A stretch of DNA of 64,000 nucleotides from positions 560,001 to 624,000 of the forward strand of contig NZ_CP077639.1 of assembly GCF_019056395.1 (NCBI RefSeq), given 5' to 3'. The notes under the pieces are model-generated. The model saw only the letters and a program-made list of their open reading frames with translations. It made no database searches and was not told where the DNA came from. The DNA comes from Terribacillus sp. DMT04. GTDB lineage: Bacteria; Bacillota; Bacilli; Bacillales; Amphibacillaceae. The number at the start of each line of letters is the position of its first letter. The first letter of the stretch is position 1. The position numbers were made by a program, and so were the translations under genes. Shown one piece after another: positions 12,202 through 21,802 of this stretch.

Positions 12202-12238
12202 ATGATTATGTTACGTAAGCAAGATATATCCTTCCCAG

Positions 12239-12270
12239 CAGCAGCCGCTATCATTTTTGGCGGCTGTTTT
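12239..12270 (+). terminator. terminator after fetAB
   Basis: CAGCCGC and GCGGCTG arms with a short loop, then TTTTT. The convergent gene starts its stop codon just beyond. Confidence 0.75.
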
Positions 12271-12274
12271 TCAA

Positions 12275-12655
12275 TTAAAAAGAGAAGGGTTTCATTTCGC
12301 TATCCATAATGGTGCCATCGTAGACAAAGTCAACTGTTCCACTGCCTTGATAGATGCCAACTTCATATGTATTGCTCGCTCCAGAAAGTATTAATCTGCC
12401 GTCAACATCGGCATAGGAAGCTACTTCGCTCATTTCTTCACGCCCACAGGTTTTATTCATGCATTCTAGGATATTTTCTACCGTATCTTTATTTGTTATC
12501 GTTTGGGAAGCAGATGAAGCTCCTGCCGGATATACTTCTATCCGTTTAATTTTATCTTCAATAAGTGCCTCGTACTTAAATGCATCAAATATCCATATAC
12601 CGACACCAACAATGAGAAGCAAAACAATTACAATTTTTATTAGTTTAGCCAGCAA
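12275..12655 (-). CDS. membrane-anchored hypothetical protein
   Basis: A 126-residue protein with one N-terminal membrane segment (LIKIVIVLLLIVGVGIWIF, about residues 4-22) and an extracytoplasmic domain of about 100 residues. A Cys pair, CMNKTC near residue 68, could form a disulfide. No family recognised. It is convergent with fetB and monocistronic, with a weak GAGGTGATT site upstream. Confidence 0.7.
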   Translation of the reverse strand: MLAKLIKIVIVLLLIVGVGIWIFDAFKYEALIEDKIKRIEVYPAGASSASQTITNKDTVENILECMNKTCGREEMSEVASYADVDGRLILSGASNTYEVGIYQGSGTVDFVYDGTIMDSEMKPFSF

Positions 12656-12770
12656 AAAAAATCACCTCTGCTAATTTTCTCCATTATCTCATACTTTTCC
12701 AAATCAGAATGTCATGTTATTGTTAATTCATATCTATGTGTTTCGTGTTCCGAAATAGTAGTACTTGCTT

Positions 12771-12796
12771 GTTTGTTTCAACTTTGTAAAGGGAAA
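12771..12796 (+). promoter_or_regulatory. possible sigma-B promoter of usp gene
   Basis: GTTTGT, 14 nt, GGGAAA resembles the general stress consensus GTTTAA-N12-15-GGGTAT and sits 33 bp before a universal stress protein start. Partial match only. Confidence 0.3.
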
Positions 12797-12828
12797 TAGA
12801 TACTATCATAGTTGGAGGAGGCGTCTTT

Positions 12829-13251
12829 ATGTATGAAAAAATCCTATTGGCTGTTGATGGCTCAGAGCATTCGCTTCGAGCAACGGAGGAAGTAATAAAA
12901 ATGTGTCAAGCCAGCACGCATCCCGTGCAGCTGGAGGTTATTAACGCGCTGCAAGAAGTACGCAACAGTGAGATTGTGCTGCAGCAGGTGAAGCCAGATG
13001 ATGTGTATCGGGATGGTGAATTGCGTATTCAGCATAATGAAGAGAAGCTGCGCAATGCGAATATTCCTTATACGCGTACAATCGAACGCGGAGAAGCCGG
13101 CAAGATGATAGCTGAAAAAGCGAATAACGGCTTGTTTGATCTTGTCGTAATTGGAACACGAGGTTTGAATGGGTTTCAAAAACTTGTTGTAGGCAGTGTA
13201 AGTACAGAAGTGATTAAAAGAGCAAAATGCCCAGTACTGGTCGTGAAATAG
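12829..13251 (+). CDS. universal stress protein, UspA family
   Basis: A 140-residue single Usp domain. It opens MYEKILLAVDGSEHS and ends with the ATP-binding motif G-x2-G-x9-G-S, seen as GTRGLNGFQKLVVGSVS near residue 110, followed by CPVLVVK. Usp proteins bind ATP and support survival under stress or redox change; the exact role is unknown. GGAGGAGG lies before the ATG. A DHA2 transporter follows 42 bp downstream. Confidence 0.93.
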   Translation: MYEKILLAVDGSEHSLRATEEVIKMCQASTHPVQLEVINALQEVRNSEIVLQQVKPDDVYRDGELRIQHNEEKLRNANIPYTRTIERGEAGKMIAEKANNGLFDLVVIGTRGLNGFQKLVVGSVSTEVIKRAKCPVLVVK

Positions 13252-13293
13252 TAAGCGCTATCAACTGGAGAAAAAGAGAATACAGCTGGGAGC

Positions 13294-14721
13294 ATGTATG
13301 TGAGTAAATTAGAATCTAAATGGTTAGTTGTTGTTGCGGTCCTTTTTGGCACATTCACTGTCATTCTAAATAATAGTATGCTGAATCCGGCTTTGCCGTC
13401 GTTAATTTCAACGTTTAACGCCAATGCAGTTAGTGTTGGCTGGATCTTGACCATTTTTATGGTGGCGATGGGTATGACCATGCCGGTGACAGGGTATCTT
13501 GGAGATAGGTTTGGGAAAAAAAGCATTTACTTGCTGGGCCTTGCGATATTTCTGACAGGGTCCATTTTTGGTATTTTTACGAGCAGTCTGCCGTTCGTGA
13601 TTGCAGCGCGATTTGTGCAAGGTATCGGCGGCGGATTGATGATGCCTATTTCCATGGCGCTTATATTTCAAGCGTTTCCGAAACAGGAACGAGGTCTTGC
13701 AGTCGGCATTTACGGTGTTGCGGCTATGGTGGCCCCAGCAATTGGTCCAACGGTTGGCGGAATCTTGATTACGTATTTGCCGTGGCCTTTTCTATTTGCG
13801 TTCAATTTGCCATTTGGTCTGCTTGGCTTGCTGCTGGCCAGTCGATACTTAAAATCAACGGCTGCTAATCCAGAACGTCGCTTTGATAAAGGCGGCTTTG
13901 TATTTGTTACGCTTGGGATCGGTTTAATTTTATATGCGCTTGGCCGCGGACAGACACTGGATATTCTTCTGTCACCAGCGAATTTAGTATTGATTGCGAT
14001 TGGTGTTACAGCAATGGTTGTTTTCGTGTTTTATGAGCGCAAAAAGAAGCAGCCGTTATTGGAGTTATCTGTATTTCGTAATACGAACTACGCTGTTTCG
14101 ATTGCGGTAACGACGACAGCTTCTATTGGTTTATTCTCCGGTATTTTCTTGCTGCCATTGTTGATTCAAAATGTCTACGGGCTGAGTGAAATCCAAACAG
14201 GACTGTTATTCCTGCCAGCAGCTTTACTGAGTGGAGTTATGATGTCACTAGGCGGAAGACTATTAGATAAGAAAGGGCCAAGGTGGGTTGTGCCGCCAGG
14301 GTTGCTGATTTTAGCAGTATCTACTTTCTTAATCGGGAATCTCAGCTTATCTGCACCTTTTTGGCTTATCTTAGTGATCAATATGGTCAGAGGAGCAGGC
14401 CTGGGTCTCAGCAACATGCCTGCAACCACTGCGGGCATGAATGACATACCCGAGCATCTTGTCTCTCAAGGCTCGGCGATGAACAATGTGTTGCGGCAAA
14501 TATCGTCCGCATTCGGTATTGTCTTTTTCAGTATTTATTATGAAGTACGCCGGGCGAATTTAACGGCAGCAGGAGAAGCGGCACAGCAGGCAAGCTTACA
14601 GACAATTAATGAAGCTTTTGTTATATCAAGTATTCTAATGATTATCATGGTGCCGATCTCATTGATGATGCGGAATAGTACAAAGGAAAAACAACAGGAA
14701 AAAGGAGCTTCCAATGACTAA
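13294..14721 (+). CDS. MFS transporter, DHA2 (EmrB/QacA-like) family
   Basis: A 475-residue integral membrane protein with about 14 hydrophobic segments. Motif A is seen as GYLGDRFGKKSIYLLGL and motif C as GIYGVAAMVAPAIGPTVGG, which marks drug/proton antiporters of the DHA2 group. Substrate unknown; multidrug export is the family norm. The start could be the ATG at 13294 or the GTG two codons later; GGGAG fits either. Its 3' end overlaps the next gene by 8 bases, so the two are probably co-transcribed. Confidence 0.9.
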   Translation: MYVSKLESKWLVVVAVLFGTFTVILNNSMLNPALPSLISTFNANAVSVGWILTIFMVAMGMTMPVTGYLGDRFGKKSIYLLGLAIFLTGSIFGIFTSSLPFVIAARFVQGIGGGLMMPISMALIFQAFPKQERGLAVGIYGVAAMVAPAIGPTVGGILITYLPWPFLFAFNLPFGLLGLLLASRYLKSTAANPERRFDKGGFVFVTLGIGLILYALGRGQTLDILLSPANLVLIAIGVTAMVVFVFYERKKKQPLLELSVFRNTNYAVSIAVTTTASIGLFSGIFLLPLLIQNVYGLSEIQTGLLFLPAALLSGVMMSLGGRLLDKKGPRWVVPPGLLILAVSTFLIGNLSLSAPFWLILVINMVRGAGLGLSNMPATTAGMNDIPEHLVSQGSAMNNVLRQISSAFGIVFFSIYYEVRRANLTAAGEAAQQASLQTINEAFVISSILMIIMVPISLMMRNSTKEKQQEKGASND

Positions 14722-15376
14722 AATAAAAGCTATGGTATTTGATGTATACGGAACGCTGTTTGATGTGCATAGTGTCCAGGATGCGTGTGAACAACATTTC
14801 CCTGAAAAAGGGGAGTCTATTTCCTCGGTTTGGCGGTCAAAGCAGCTTGAATACGCTTTTTTGAGACAGCTGATGGGGCAGTATGAATCGTTCGCACAAG
14901 TGACAAAGGATGCCTTGGATTATAGTTTGGAAAAACATAATTGCAAGTATTCGGATGAGATTGTTCAAGACTTGATGCAAGCGTACAACCAGCTGCAGCC
15001 TTACGAAGAGACAAAAGAAGTATTGCAGCACTTTCAAAATCGAAAGCTAGCAGTGTTTTCTAACGGTCCGCACACGATGCTGGAGCCGCTGCTGCAGCAT
15101 GCCGGTCTTACGGAACACTTTGATGCTATCGTGAGTGTGGATGAAATTAAGGCGTACAAGCCTACTACCGCAGCGTATGCGTATGTATTAAAACAGCTAG
15201 GAGTAAAGCGGGAAGAGGTATTATTCCTATCCTCCAATGGCTGGGATATTAACGGCGCTGCCAATTTTGGTTTTCACACGGCGTGGATCAATCGAAACAA
15301 GTTACCAGCAGATAAGCTTGGGCAAGAATTGGATAAGGTTTATCATGATTTGAATGGTATAAAGGGCGATTGGTAA
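14714..15376 (+). CDS. haloacid dehalogenase, type II (HAD superfamily)
   Basis: A 220-residue HAD hydrolase. Motif I is FDVYGTLFDV with nucleophile Asp near residue 10. WRSKQLEYAFLR near residue 40 is characteristic of L-2-haloacid dehalogenases, and the SSNGWDINGA stretch near 175 resembles their motif III. Family members hydrolyse L-2-haloalkanoic acids to hydroxy acids; physiological substrate in Bacillaceae is unknown. Translationally coupled to the MFS gene (8-base overlap). Confidence 0.88.
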   Translation: MTKIKAMVFDVYGTLFDVHSVQDACEQHFPEKGESISSVWRSKQLEYAFLRQLMGQYESFAQVTKDALDYSLEKHNCKYSDEIVQDLMQAYNQLQPYEETKEVLQHFQNRKLAVFSNGPHTMLEPLLQHAGLTEHFDAIVSVDEIKAYKPTTAAYAYVLKQLGVKREEVLFLSSNGWDINGAANFGFHTAWINRNKLPADKLGQELDKVYHDLNGIKGDW

Positions 15377-15402
15377 GAAACGAAAATTCGCAGCAAATAA
15401 AA

Positions 15403-15440
15403 GAGTGACCGAATCTTACAAGATTCGGTCACTCTCTGTA
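15403..15440. terminator. bidirectional terminator
   Basis: GAGTGACCGAATCTT and AAGATTCGGTCACTC form a 15-bp perfect stem between convergent genes. Confidence 0.9.
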
Positions 15441-15458
15441 TGTCCTGGCTTCACTATA

Positions 15459-16373
15459 TTATTTCAAAAATTCTTCTTCAAAGAAATCGACTTGGTATTC
15501 CAATGTTAACGGATCGTTGAACAAAAATGCATTTGCATCTGCTTTTAGTAAATGCCCCTCTTTGACTGCGGGAATTTCTTTGAACAGCTCGGATTCCTGA
15601 TAAGAATTATCTTGGTCACTATACTGGCTGGTAACGAGGTAATCGCCAACGTAATCAGCTAAAACTTCCTCTGAAATCATCATGTAGCCATCTTTTTTGG
15701 TCACTTCTTTTGTCTTTTCTGGCATTTTTAATCCCATAGCTTGATAAAGTACTTCGGTGCCGCGGCCCCAGCTATCGCCAAGTACGCCTATACCTTTTTC
15801 ATATTTTTCAATGACTGTAACAGTTGTGTCTTCGCCAATTTTAGCTTTAATTTTATCTCCAACTTCTTTGGCACGTGTCTTGTAGTCATCTACTTGTTTT
15901 TGTGCTTCCTCTTCCTTATTCAATAGTTTCCCAATCTCTACGTGCTGAGCCAAATAATCCAGTTTATTATATGTGTACGTTACGGTTGGAGCAATTTCTT
16001 TGAATTTATCCAAGTTTTTCGTAGTGCTCGCACCGATAATAAGGTCTGGTTTCAGCTCTAGAATTTTTTCGACATCATCTTCGGTTACGGTTTCGGCATC
16101 TTCAAGGCCTTCCGCCAATACTGGGCTTTTCTTAGCCCAACCATCCACGCCTACTATGTCAACACCTAATGCTTCCACATTACCTGCGTAAGAAGCAAGA
16201 ACAACGACACGCTTCGGATCAGCTGGCACTTCAACCGCGCCAGTTTCTGATTCATATGTAACTGTTTCGTTTGTTTCTTTCTCACTTCCCGATGCACTGG
16301 AATCATCTGACGATCCACATGCGCTTAGAATGAGTAAAAGAAGCCCAAATAAAGCAATTGCTGTTTTTTTCAT
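15459..16373 (-). CDS. iron-siderophore ABC substrate-binding lipoprotein
   Basis: A 304-residue lipoprotein: MKKTAIALFGLLLLILSACGSS gives a signal peptide with lipobox LSAC, then a Ser/Glu-rich linker. The FhuD/BtuF-like fold is seen in VPADPKRVVVLASYAGNVEALGV, and EKILELKPDLIIG. It captures ferric siderophores (or related chelates) outside the membrane. Permease and ATPase genes are not adjacent. The ATG at 16373 fits the signal peptide and AGGG site. A Fur-like box lies about 38-52 bp upstream. Confidence 0.9.
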   Translation of the reverse strand: MKKTAIALFGLLLLILSACGSSDDSSASGSEKETNETVTYESETGAVEVPADPKRVVVLASYAGNVEALGVDIVGVDGWAKKSPVLAEGLEDAETVTEDDVEKILELKPDLIIGASTTKNLDKFKEIAPTVTYTYNKLDYLAQHVEIGKLLNKEEEAQKQVDDYKTRAKEVGDKIKAKIGEDTTVTVIEKYEKGIGVLGDSWGRGTEVLYQAMGLKMPEKTKEVTKKDGYMMISEEVLADYVGDYLVTSQYSDQDNSYQESELFKEIPAVKEGHLLKADANAFLFNDPLTLEYQVDFFEEEFLK

Positions 16374-16410
16374 AATTAACCCTGCTTTCTTTTCTAATAA
16401 GTGATGAAAA

Positions 16411-16425
16411 TGAGAATCAATATCA
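16411..16425. promoter_or_regulatory. Fur box
   Basis: TGAGAATCAATATCA matches the 7-1-7 Fur core TGATAATNATTATCA at all but two positions. Its place upstream of a siderophore-binding lipoprotein supports iron control. Confidence 0.6.
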
Positions 16426-16531
16426 ATTACGTAAATGATAGAATGAAAACGATCTATTGTCAATATATTGTGAGAAAAACAATGAACTTTTGTATGTAAA
16501 ACAAAACTGAATTAGCAGGAGGAAACAAAAA

Positions 16532-16990
16532 ATGGGAATGAGACACGCTGGATTTGTCGCGGCGTTATGCGGTTTTACTGTTGGTTTCATGTTTTCCCTC
16601 TATGAAGGGAGTAATCTTATTGAAGATTCGTTTGAGTGGTCAAACTCGGCTCCTTTTACACACTTGCTTGCTGCTAATCCAGTTTTTCCACAAGACATCC
16701 TGTGGATTGATTTCTTTGTTTATGCTATTAAATTCTACCCTGTATATCCATTGCTAACGCTGATAAGTGCTGCTGTGATGTTAAGTATAACGATGCAAAC
16801 CTTCAACAGACATAAACGCCTGGCTATAAACATTCTTCAACTGTTAATTGGTGCGCTTATTTTGTATATGAGTGCAGCCTATTTTTCCGCCCATCGTTTT
16901 GGTTCGACTGTGTTCCGCGTATCATTCTTATTGATAGGAATAGCATTCGTTTTCGACGCTGTGCGAATGATGTATAAGCGAAATAGTTAG
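16532..16990 (+). CDS. four-TM hypothetical protein, possibly DUF4306-like
   Basis: A 152-residue membrane protein with hydrophobic segments near residues 8-22, 65-85, 95-115 and 122-142. The extracytoplasmic stretch SLYEGSNLIEDSFEWSNSAP resembles what I recall of the B. subtilis YjdJ (DUF4306) group. Function unknown. AGGAGG precedes the ATG. It is divergent from the siderophore lipoprotein, so the Fur box could influence it too. Confidence 0.65.
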   Translation: MGMRHAGFVAALCGFTVGFMFSLYEGSNLIEDSFEWSNSAPFTHLLAANPVFPQDILWIDFFVYAIKFYPVYPLLTLISAAVMLSITMQTFNRHKRLAINILQLLIGALILYMSAAYFSAHRFGSTVFRVSFLLIGIAFVFDAVRMMYKRNS

Positions 16991-17086
16991 TAAGGCAGAT
17001 AAACGAAGAAATGGCTCTTCGAGTGAATGCCTTATGATAATATATAGTGGTTACTATATATTTTAAGAAAGGGCAGGAAGGGCTTT

Positions 17087-17857
17087 ATGTATTTAGATGT
17101 GGAAACAATACTGCTTGTTATTTTATTTGGCTTTCTTGCCGCGTTTATTGATTCTGTTGTCGGAGGCGGCGGTTTGATAACAATTCCGGCATTGCTGTTT
17201 GCGGGACTGAATCCGGCAGCTGCAGTGGCGACCAATAAAGTAGCCGGAACAATGGGGTCGCTAACTAGTACATTTATGTTTTATCGCTCAGGCAATTTGG
17301 AGTTAAAGTCAGTTATGAAGTTCTTTCCGTTGTCATTTATCGGATCGCTGTTCGGAGCGTGGACTGTACATATCATTGATCCAGCATTATTTAAGCCGCT
17401 CATGCTCGTTATGCTCGTTGTCGTTGCTATTTATACGATTAAAAAGAAGGAGTGGGGCAGCGTCTCTACTTTTGAGCGCTTAAAACCAAAAGGATTGCTT
17501 CTTTTTGCTGCAGTTATTACCCTAATAGGCTTTTATGATGGTTTTCTTGGGCCAGGTACCGGCTCTTTCCTTATCTTTGCTTTTCTGTTTATTGGCTATG
17601 ATTTCTTGCAGGCAGCGGGTACTGCTAAACTATTAAATTTAGGAAGTAACGTTGCAGCACTTATTCTTTTTATTATTTTAGGACAAGTTCACTTTGCTAT
17701 CGGTCTTATTATGGGCATATCAGGAGTCTTTGGCTCTATTGTCGGTTCCCGTTTTGCGATTAAAAATGGCAGCGGCTATGTACGGGTTTTATTTATTATT
17801 GTGACGACTGTGATGATATTGAAGAACGTGTATGATTACATAAAGGAAATGCTGTAA
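17087..17857 (+). CDS. TSUP (TauE/SafE) family membrane permease
   Basis: A 256-residue protein with about eight membrane segments. Family marks are DSVVGGGGLITIPALLFAGL near residue 22, NPAAAVATNKVAGTMGS, and in the second half the repeat YDGFLGPGTGSFLIFAFLFIG. Members move sulfite, sulfonates or other small organic anions; B. subtilis YunE/YfcA-type proteins are similar. Substrate is unknown. AGGAAGGG lies before the ATG. Alone between its neighbours. Confidence 0.88.
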   Translation: MYLDVETILLVILFGFLAAFIDSVVGGGGLITIPALLFAGLNPAAAVATNKVAGTMGSLTSTFMFYRSGNLELKSVMKFFPLSFIGSLFGAWTVHIIDPALFKPLMLVMLVVVAIYTIKKKEWGSVSTFERLKPKGLLLFAAVITLIGFYDGFLGPGTGSFLIFAFLFIGYDFLQAAGTAKLLNLGSNVAALILFIILGQVHFAIGLIMGISGVFGSIVGSRFAIKNGSGYVRVLFIIVTTVMILKNVYDYIKEML

Positions 17858-18080
17858 AAAATCACGGGCCTTTTTTATTTCATGACAAAACCGGTCTGTG
17901 CTCTAGTTATCCCTTCCATGCAAGGATTAATAATAGAGGACAGTGATTTCTTCATAGATGGAACCGTTATACTATAATGATGTGTATTTACTCTGGAGCG
18001 GCGGTAACGGCTGTTTTCATATATATCATGGTATGAAGGTAGGGGCGTGTAACGGAAGCGTAGATTGTAGGAGGATTCAG

Positions 18081-18758
18081 ATGTTCGGAACACTATTCAA
18101 CGTAGCTATGATTCTTATCGGCAGTACACTTGGCACAGTATTTAAAAAGGGATTAAAAGACAGCTATCAAACAATTTTAATGCAGGCTATGGGTTTGGCG
18201 GCGCTGGCATTAGGTGTAAATGCGATTGTGGGACATCTGCCACAAAGCAACTATTCGGTTTTGTTTATCATTAGTCTTGCTATCGGAGCAATCGCAGGGG
18301 AGAAGCTGGATTTAGATGCTCGATTTAATAATTTAGTAAGGAAGTTTTCAAGATCCAACTTGGCTGAAGGTCTCTCTACAGCTATCTTGCTTTTTTGTAT
18401 TGGATCGCTCTCCATTTTAGGTCCGGTAGAAGCAGCACTGCACCAAGATTATGCTTACTTATTGGCAAATGCGATGCTTGATTTTGTCACATCACTTGTG
18501 CTGGCATCTACATTCGGCTTTGGTATAGCGCTGTCCGCAGGTGTCGTATTTTTGTGGCAAGGATCAATTTATTTATTGGCCAAATTATTGGAGAGCACCG
18601 TGAATGTCGATTTGCTGAATGAAGTGAGTATTGTCGGCGGCGTGCTAATTATGGCTTCAGGGCTTAGCATTCTAGGTATTAAAAAATTTAAAACCATGAA
18701 CTTTCTGCCCGCCTTACTTGTTCCGCCTGTGTTCTTTCTTGTGTTGAAGTTTATTTAA
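18081..18758 (+). CDS. DUF554 family membrane protein
   Basis: A 225-residue protein with six to seven hydrophobic segments, starting MFGTLFNVAMILIGSTLG. The IGAIAGEKLDLDARFNNL stretch, then AILLFCIGSLSILGPVEA, is typical of DUF554 (B. subtilis YdfK/YqgA group). Function unknown. I chose ATG 18081 because TAGGAGGAT stands just before it; the frame is open further upstream but without a site. Confidence 0.85.
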   Translation: MFGTLFNVAMILIGSTLGTVFKKGLKDSYQTILMQAMGLAALALGVNAIVGHLPQSNYSVLFIISLAIGAIAGEKLDLDARFNNLVRKFSRSNLAEGLSTAILLFCIGSLSILGPVEAALHQDYAYLLANAMLDFVTSLVLASTFGFGIALSAGVVFLWQGSIYLLAKLLESTVNVDLLNEVSIVGGVLIMASGLSILGIKKFKTMNFLPALLVPPVFFLVLKFI

Positions 18759-18866
18759 ATACAGTAGATTTGGGTAATGAAAGTAAGACCAATAAGCATA
18801 GGAAACAAGCTGGTCGGAAAGTTAGCCTGTAGCAGAAACAATAAAATGTGAAATCCACAGCAGAAA

Positions 18867-18898
18867 GCTGACGTCAAACAAACGTCAGCTTTTTTGTC
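18867..18898. terminator. bidirectional terminator
   Basis: AAGCTGACG-TCAAACAAA-CGTCAGCTT followed by TTTTT; it ends lctP on the minus strand and can serve the plus strand. Confidence 0.85.
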
Positions 18899-20521
18899 TT
18901 ATAAAAATAGCGACAGCACAAACGTCAAAATACAAACAAATCCGGCCAGCAGTAAGCTGTACTTAATCGTCATATTAAACAGTGCAGATTCGTTTCCGGT
19001 TTCTTTTACCGCAGCAGTGGCGATAGCGATAGACTGTGGTGAGATGAGTTTGGCCATAACACCGCCGGCTGTATTAGCGGATAATAGCAATGTGGAACTG
19101 GTGCCGATCTGGCTGCCGGTAACGACTTGCAGCGTTCCGAATAGTGCGTTGTTGCTGACAACAGATCCTGTGATGAAGACACCAATCCAGCCAAGTACCG
19201 GACTGAATAGCGGGAACAGGCTGCCTGTTTTGGCTAAAGCCAAACCTATTGCGGCGCTTAGTCCGGCATAGTTTGATAGGTTGGCAAACGCCATAATAAA
19301 GCAGATAGTCAGGACGGGAATCCACAGTTCCTTGGCTGCTTCTTGCAAGCCGCTAGCTGCACATTTCCAGTTGATATTCCGGCTGAAAAAGCTTGTTAAG
19401 ATAATAGCTACTAAGATGGCCGTACCAGTTGCAGACACAAAGTCCAGTTTCAAAATGGCATCCATCGGTGTGTTTGTGACAGCAATTGGTGCGATTTGAA
19501 CAACTTCCTGATGCAGAAACGGCATTTTCACATAAGCAATCAAGCCTGCCAGCGGTCCATCAACTGCAAACAGTTGCTTGAAGAATGGCGCACTCCATAG
19601 GGCGATGACAATTGTTAAGATATAGAACGGAGACCAAGCTTTCGCTACTTGTCCTAACGTATAACGTTGAGGCTGTTCTTGCACTTCTGCTCCTTTTTCC
19701 CGGTAAATATGATTTGGCTGCCATTTGCGGAGGAAGAGAGCAAGTACGCCCATACTGATAAGGGCAGCACCAATATTGGCAAGTTCCGGCCCGATGAATA
19801 TCATGGTTGCTGTTTGGATAATGGTATACGTACCGCTAAGCACAAGCAGTGCAGGCAAGGTTTCTCTGATGCCTTTGAATCCGTTTAGAATAAAGACGAG
19901 CAGAAACGGAATAACAAAGCTGACTGGCGGTAACAGAAATGCTAGTGTCCGAGAAAGCTCCAGGCTGCTAATACCGCCGAGCTGGGCACCCGTAATAACG
20001 GGAATGCCGATAGCGCCGAATGCACCGGATGAAGCATTGGCAATCAAGCACAGCCCTGCTGCTTTTAGCGGTTGGAAGCCAAGCTGTGTGAGAAGGGCGG
20101 CGCTGATGGCAATTGGTACACCAAAGCCGGCTGCTCCTTCCAGAAATGCATTAAAACTAAAGCCAATTAATAAGAGCTGTAAGCGATGATCTTGCGAAAT
20201 ACTAGCAATACTGCCTCGGATTACATCGAATTTACCAGATTTAACAGCGAGCTTATACAGCCAAACTGCCATAAGGACGATGTAGCCAATCGGCCATAAG
20301 CCGTTGCCGATGCCGAGCACAATGGCAGATAATGCTTTTAATGCAGGCATTTGAAAGACAAATACGGCTACTGCGAAACTGATAATGAGCGTCAACCCCG
20401 CAGCAAGTATTCCTTTCATTTTAAAAGCAGTCAAACCAATCAAGAAAAACAGAATCGGTAAAAAAGCAATTAAGGCACTAACATACTCACTTCCAAACGG
20501 GTCATAAGCTTGCATCCACAT
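18899..20521 (-). CDS. lctP: L-lactate permease
   Basis: A 540-residue LctP-family lactate:proton symporter with 12 or more membrane segments. Family stretches seen: [44 protein letters not shown], and near the C terminus [13 protein letters not shown] and [21 protein letters not shown]. It takes up or releases L-lactate. It lies 31 bp after ldh on the same strand with no promoter between them, so the pair probably forms one operon controlled by Rex upstream of ldh. Confidence 0.94.
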   Translation of the reverse strand: MWMQAYDPFGSEYVSALIAFLPILFFLIGLTAFKMKGILAAGLTLIISFAVAVFVFQMPALKALSAIVLGIGNGLWPIGYIVLMAVWLYKLAVKSGKFDVIRGSIASISQDHRLQLLLIGFSFNAFLEGAAGFGVPIAISAALLTQLGFQPLKAAGLCLIANASSGAFGAIGIPVITGAQLGGISSLELSRTLAFLLPPVSFVIPFLLVFILNGFKGIRETLPALLVLSGTYTIIQTATMIFIGPELANIGAALISMGVLALFLRKWQPNHIYREKGAEVQEQPQRYTLGQVAKAWSPFYILTIVIALWSAPFFKQLFAVDGPLAGLIAYVKMPFLHQEVVQIAPIAVTNTPMDAILKLDFVSATGTAILVAIILTSFFSRNINWKCAASGLQEAAKELWIPVLTICFIMAFANLSNYAGLSAAIGLALAKTGSLFPLFSPVLGWIGVFITGSVVSNNALFGTLQVVTGSQIGTSSTLLLSANTAGGVMAKLISPQSIAIATAAVKETGNESALFNMTIKYSLLLAGFVCILTFVLSLFL

Positions 20522-20552
20522 TACATGCTCATCTCTTTTCTAATGGATTGAA

Positions 20553-21509
<957 letters not shown>

Positions 21510-21536
21510 TCATCACCTTTGTTAAGATTTAAAATA

Positions 21537-21552
21537 TGTGAAACACTTCACA
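21537..21552. promoter_or_regulatory. Rex operator 1 upstream of ldh
   Basis: TGTGAA-ACAC-TTCACA, a perfect half-site palindrome matching the core of the Rex box TTGTGAANNNNTTCACAA, 34-49 bp before the ldh start. Confidence 0.8.
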
Positions 21553-21567
21553 TTCTTTATATTTATA

Positions 21568-21585
21568 TTGTGCAATACTTCACAA
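21568..21585. promoter_or_regulatory. Rex operator 2 upstream of ldh
   Basis: TTGTGCAATACTTCACAA keeps the outer TTGTG and CACAA of the Rex box with one mismatched inner position. Its centre is 32 bp from operator 1, three helical turns, as expected for side-by-side dimers. Confidence 0.72.
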
Positions 21586-21655
21586 ACTTTAGCAAGCCCT
21601 ATGTGTTGAATAAATTGTGAACAATTGGAATAGGTTTCCTAGAGGGGGTTTTTCG

Positions 21656-21748
21656 ATGTTTACGATGCTGTTTGCATTCGGTATCTTTATCTTAATTTTA
21701 TTTTTTGCAGCAATTCGTACCGTCATAGAGAGACGAAATGATAAGTAA
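21656..21748 (+). CDS. 30-residue single-TM small protein
   Basis: ATG with a strong AGAGGGGG site upstream encodes MFTMLFAFGIFILILFFAAI, then a charged tail ending ERRNDK. Form is one membrane helix plus a short cytoplasmic tail. It lies 55 bp before an HpaB-like gene. Similar tiny proteins occur in Bacillus but I cannot name a family. Confidence 0.5.
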   Translation: MFTMLFAFGIFILILFFAAIRTVIERRNDK

Positions 21749-21802
21749 CAGCTTTTATTCTTTGCACGAACAGAACGCGTTATGCGATGGAGGTGTAGAT
21801 TC

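Noticed and set aside
13249-13264. cre-like AGTAAGCGCTATCA before the DHA2 transporter
   Set aside because: One mismatch at a fixed position and overlap with the usp stop codon; too weak alone.
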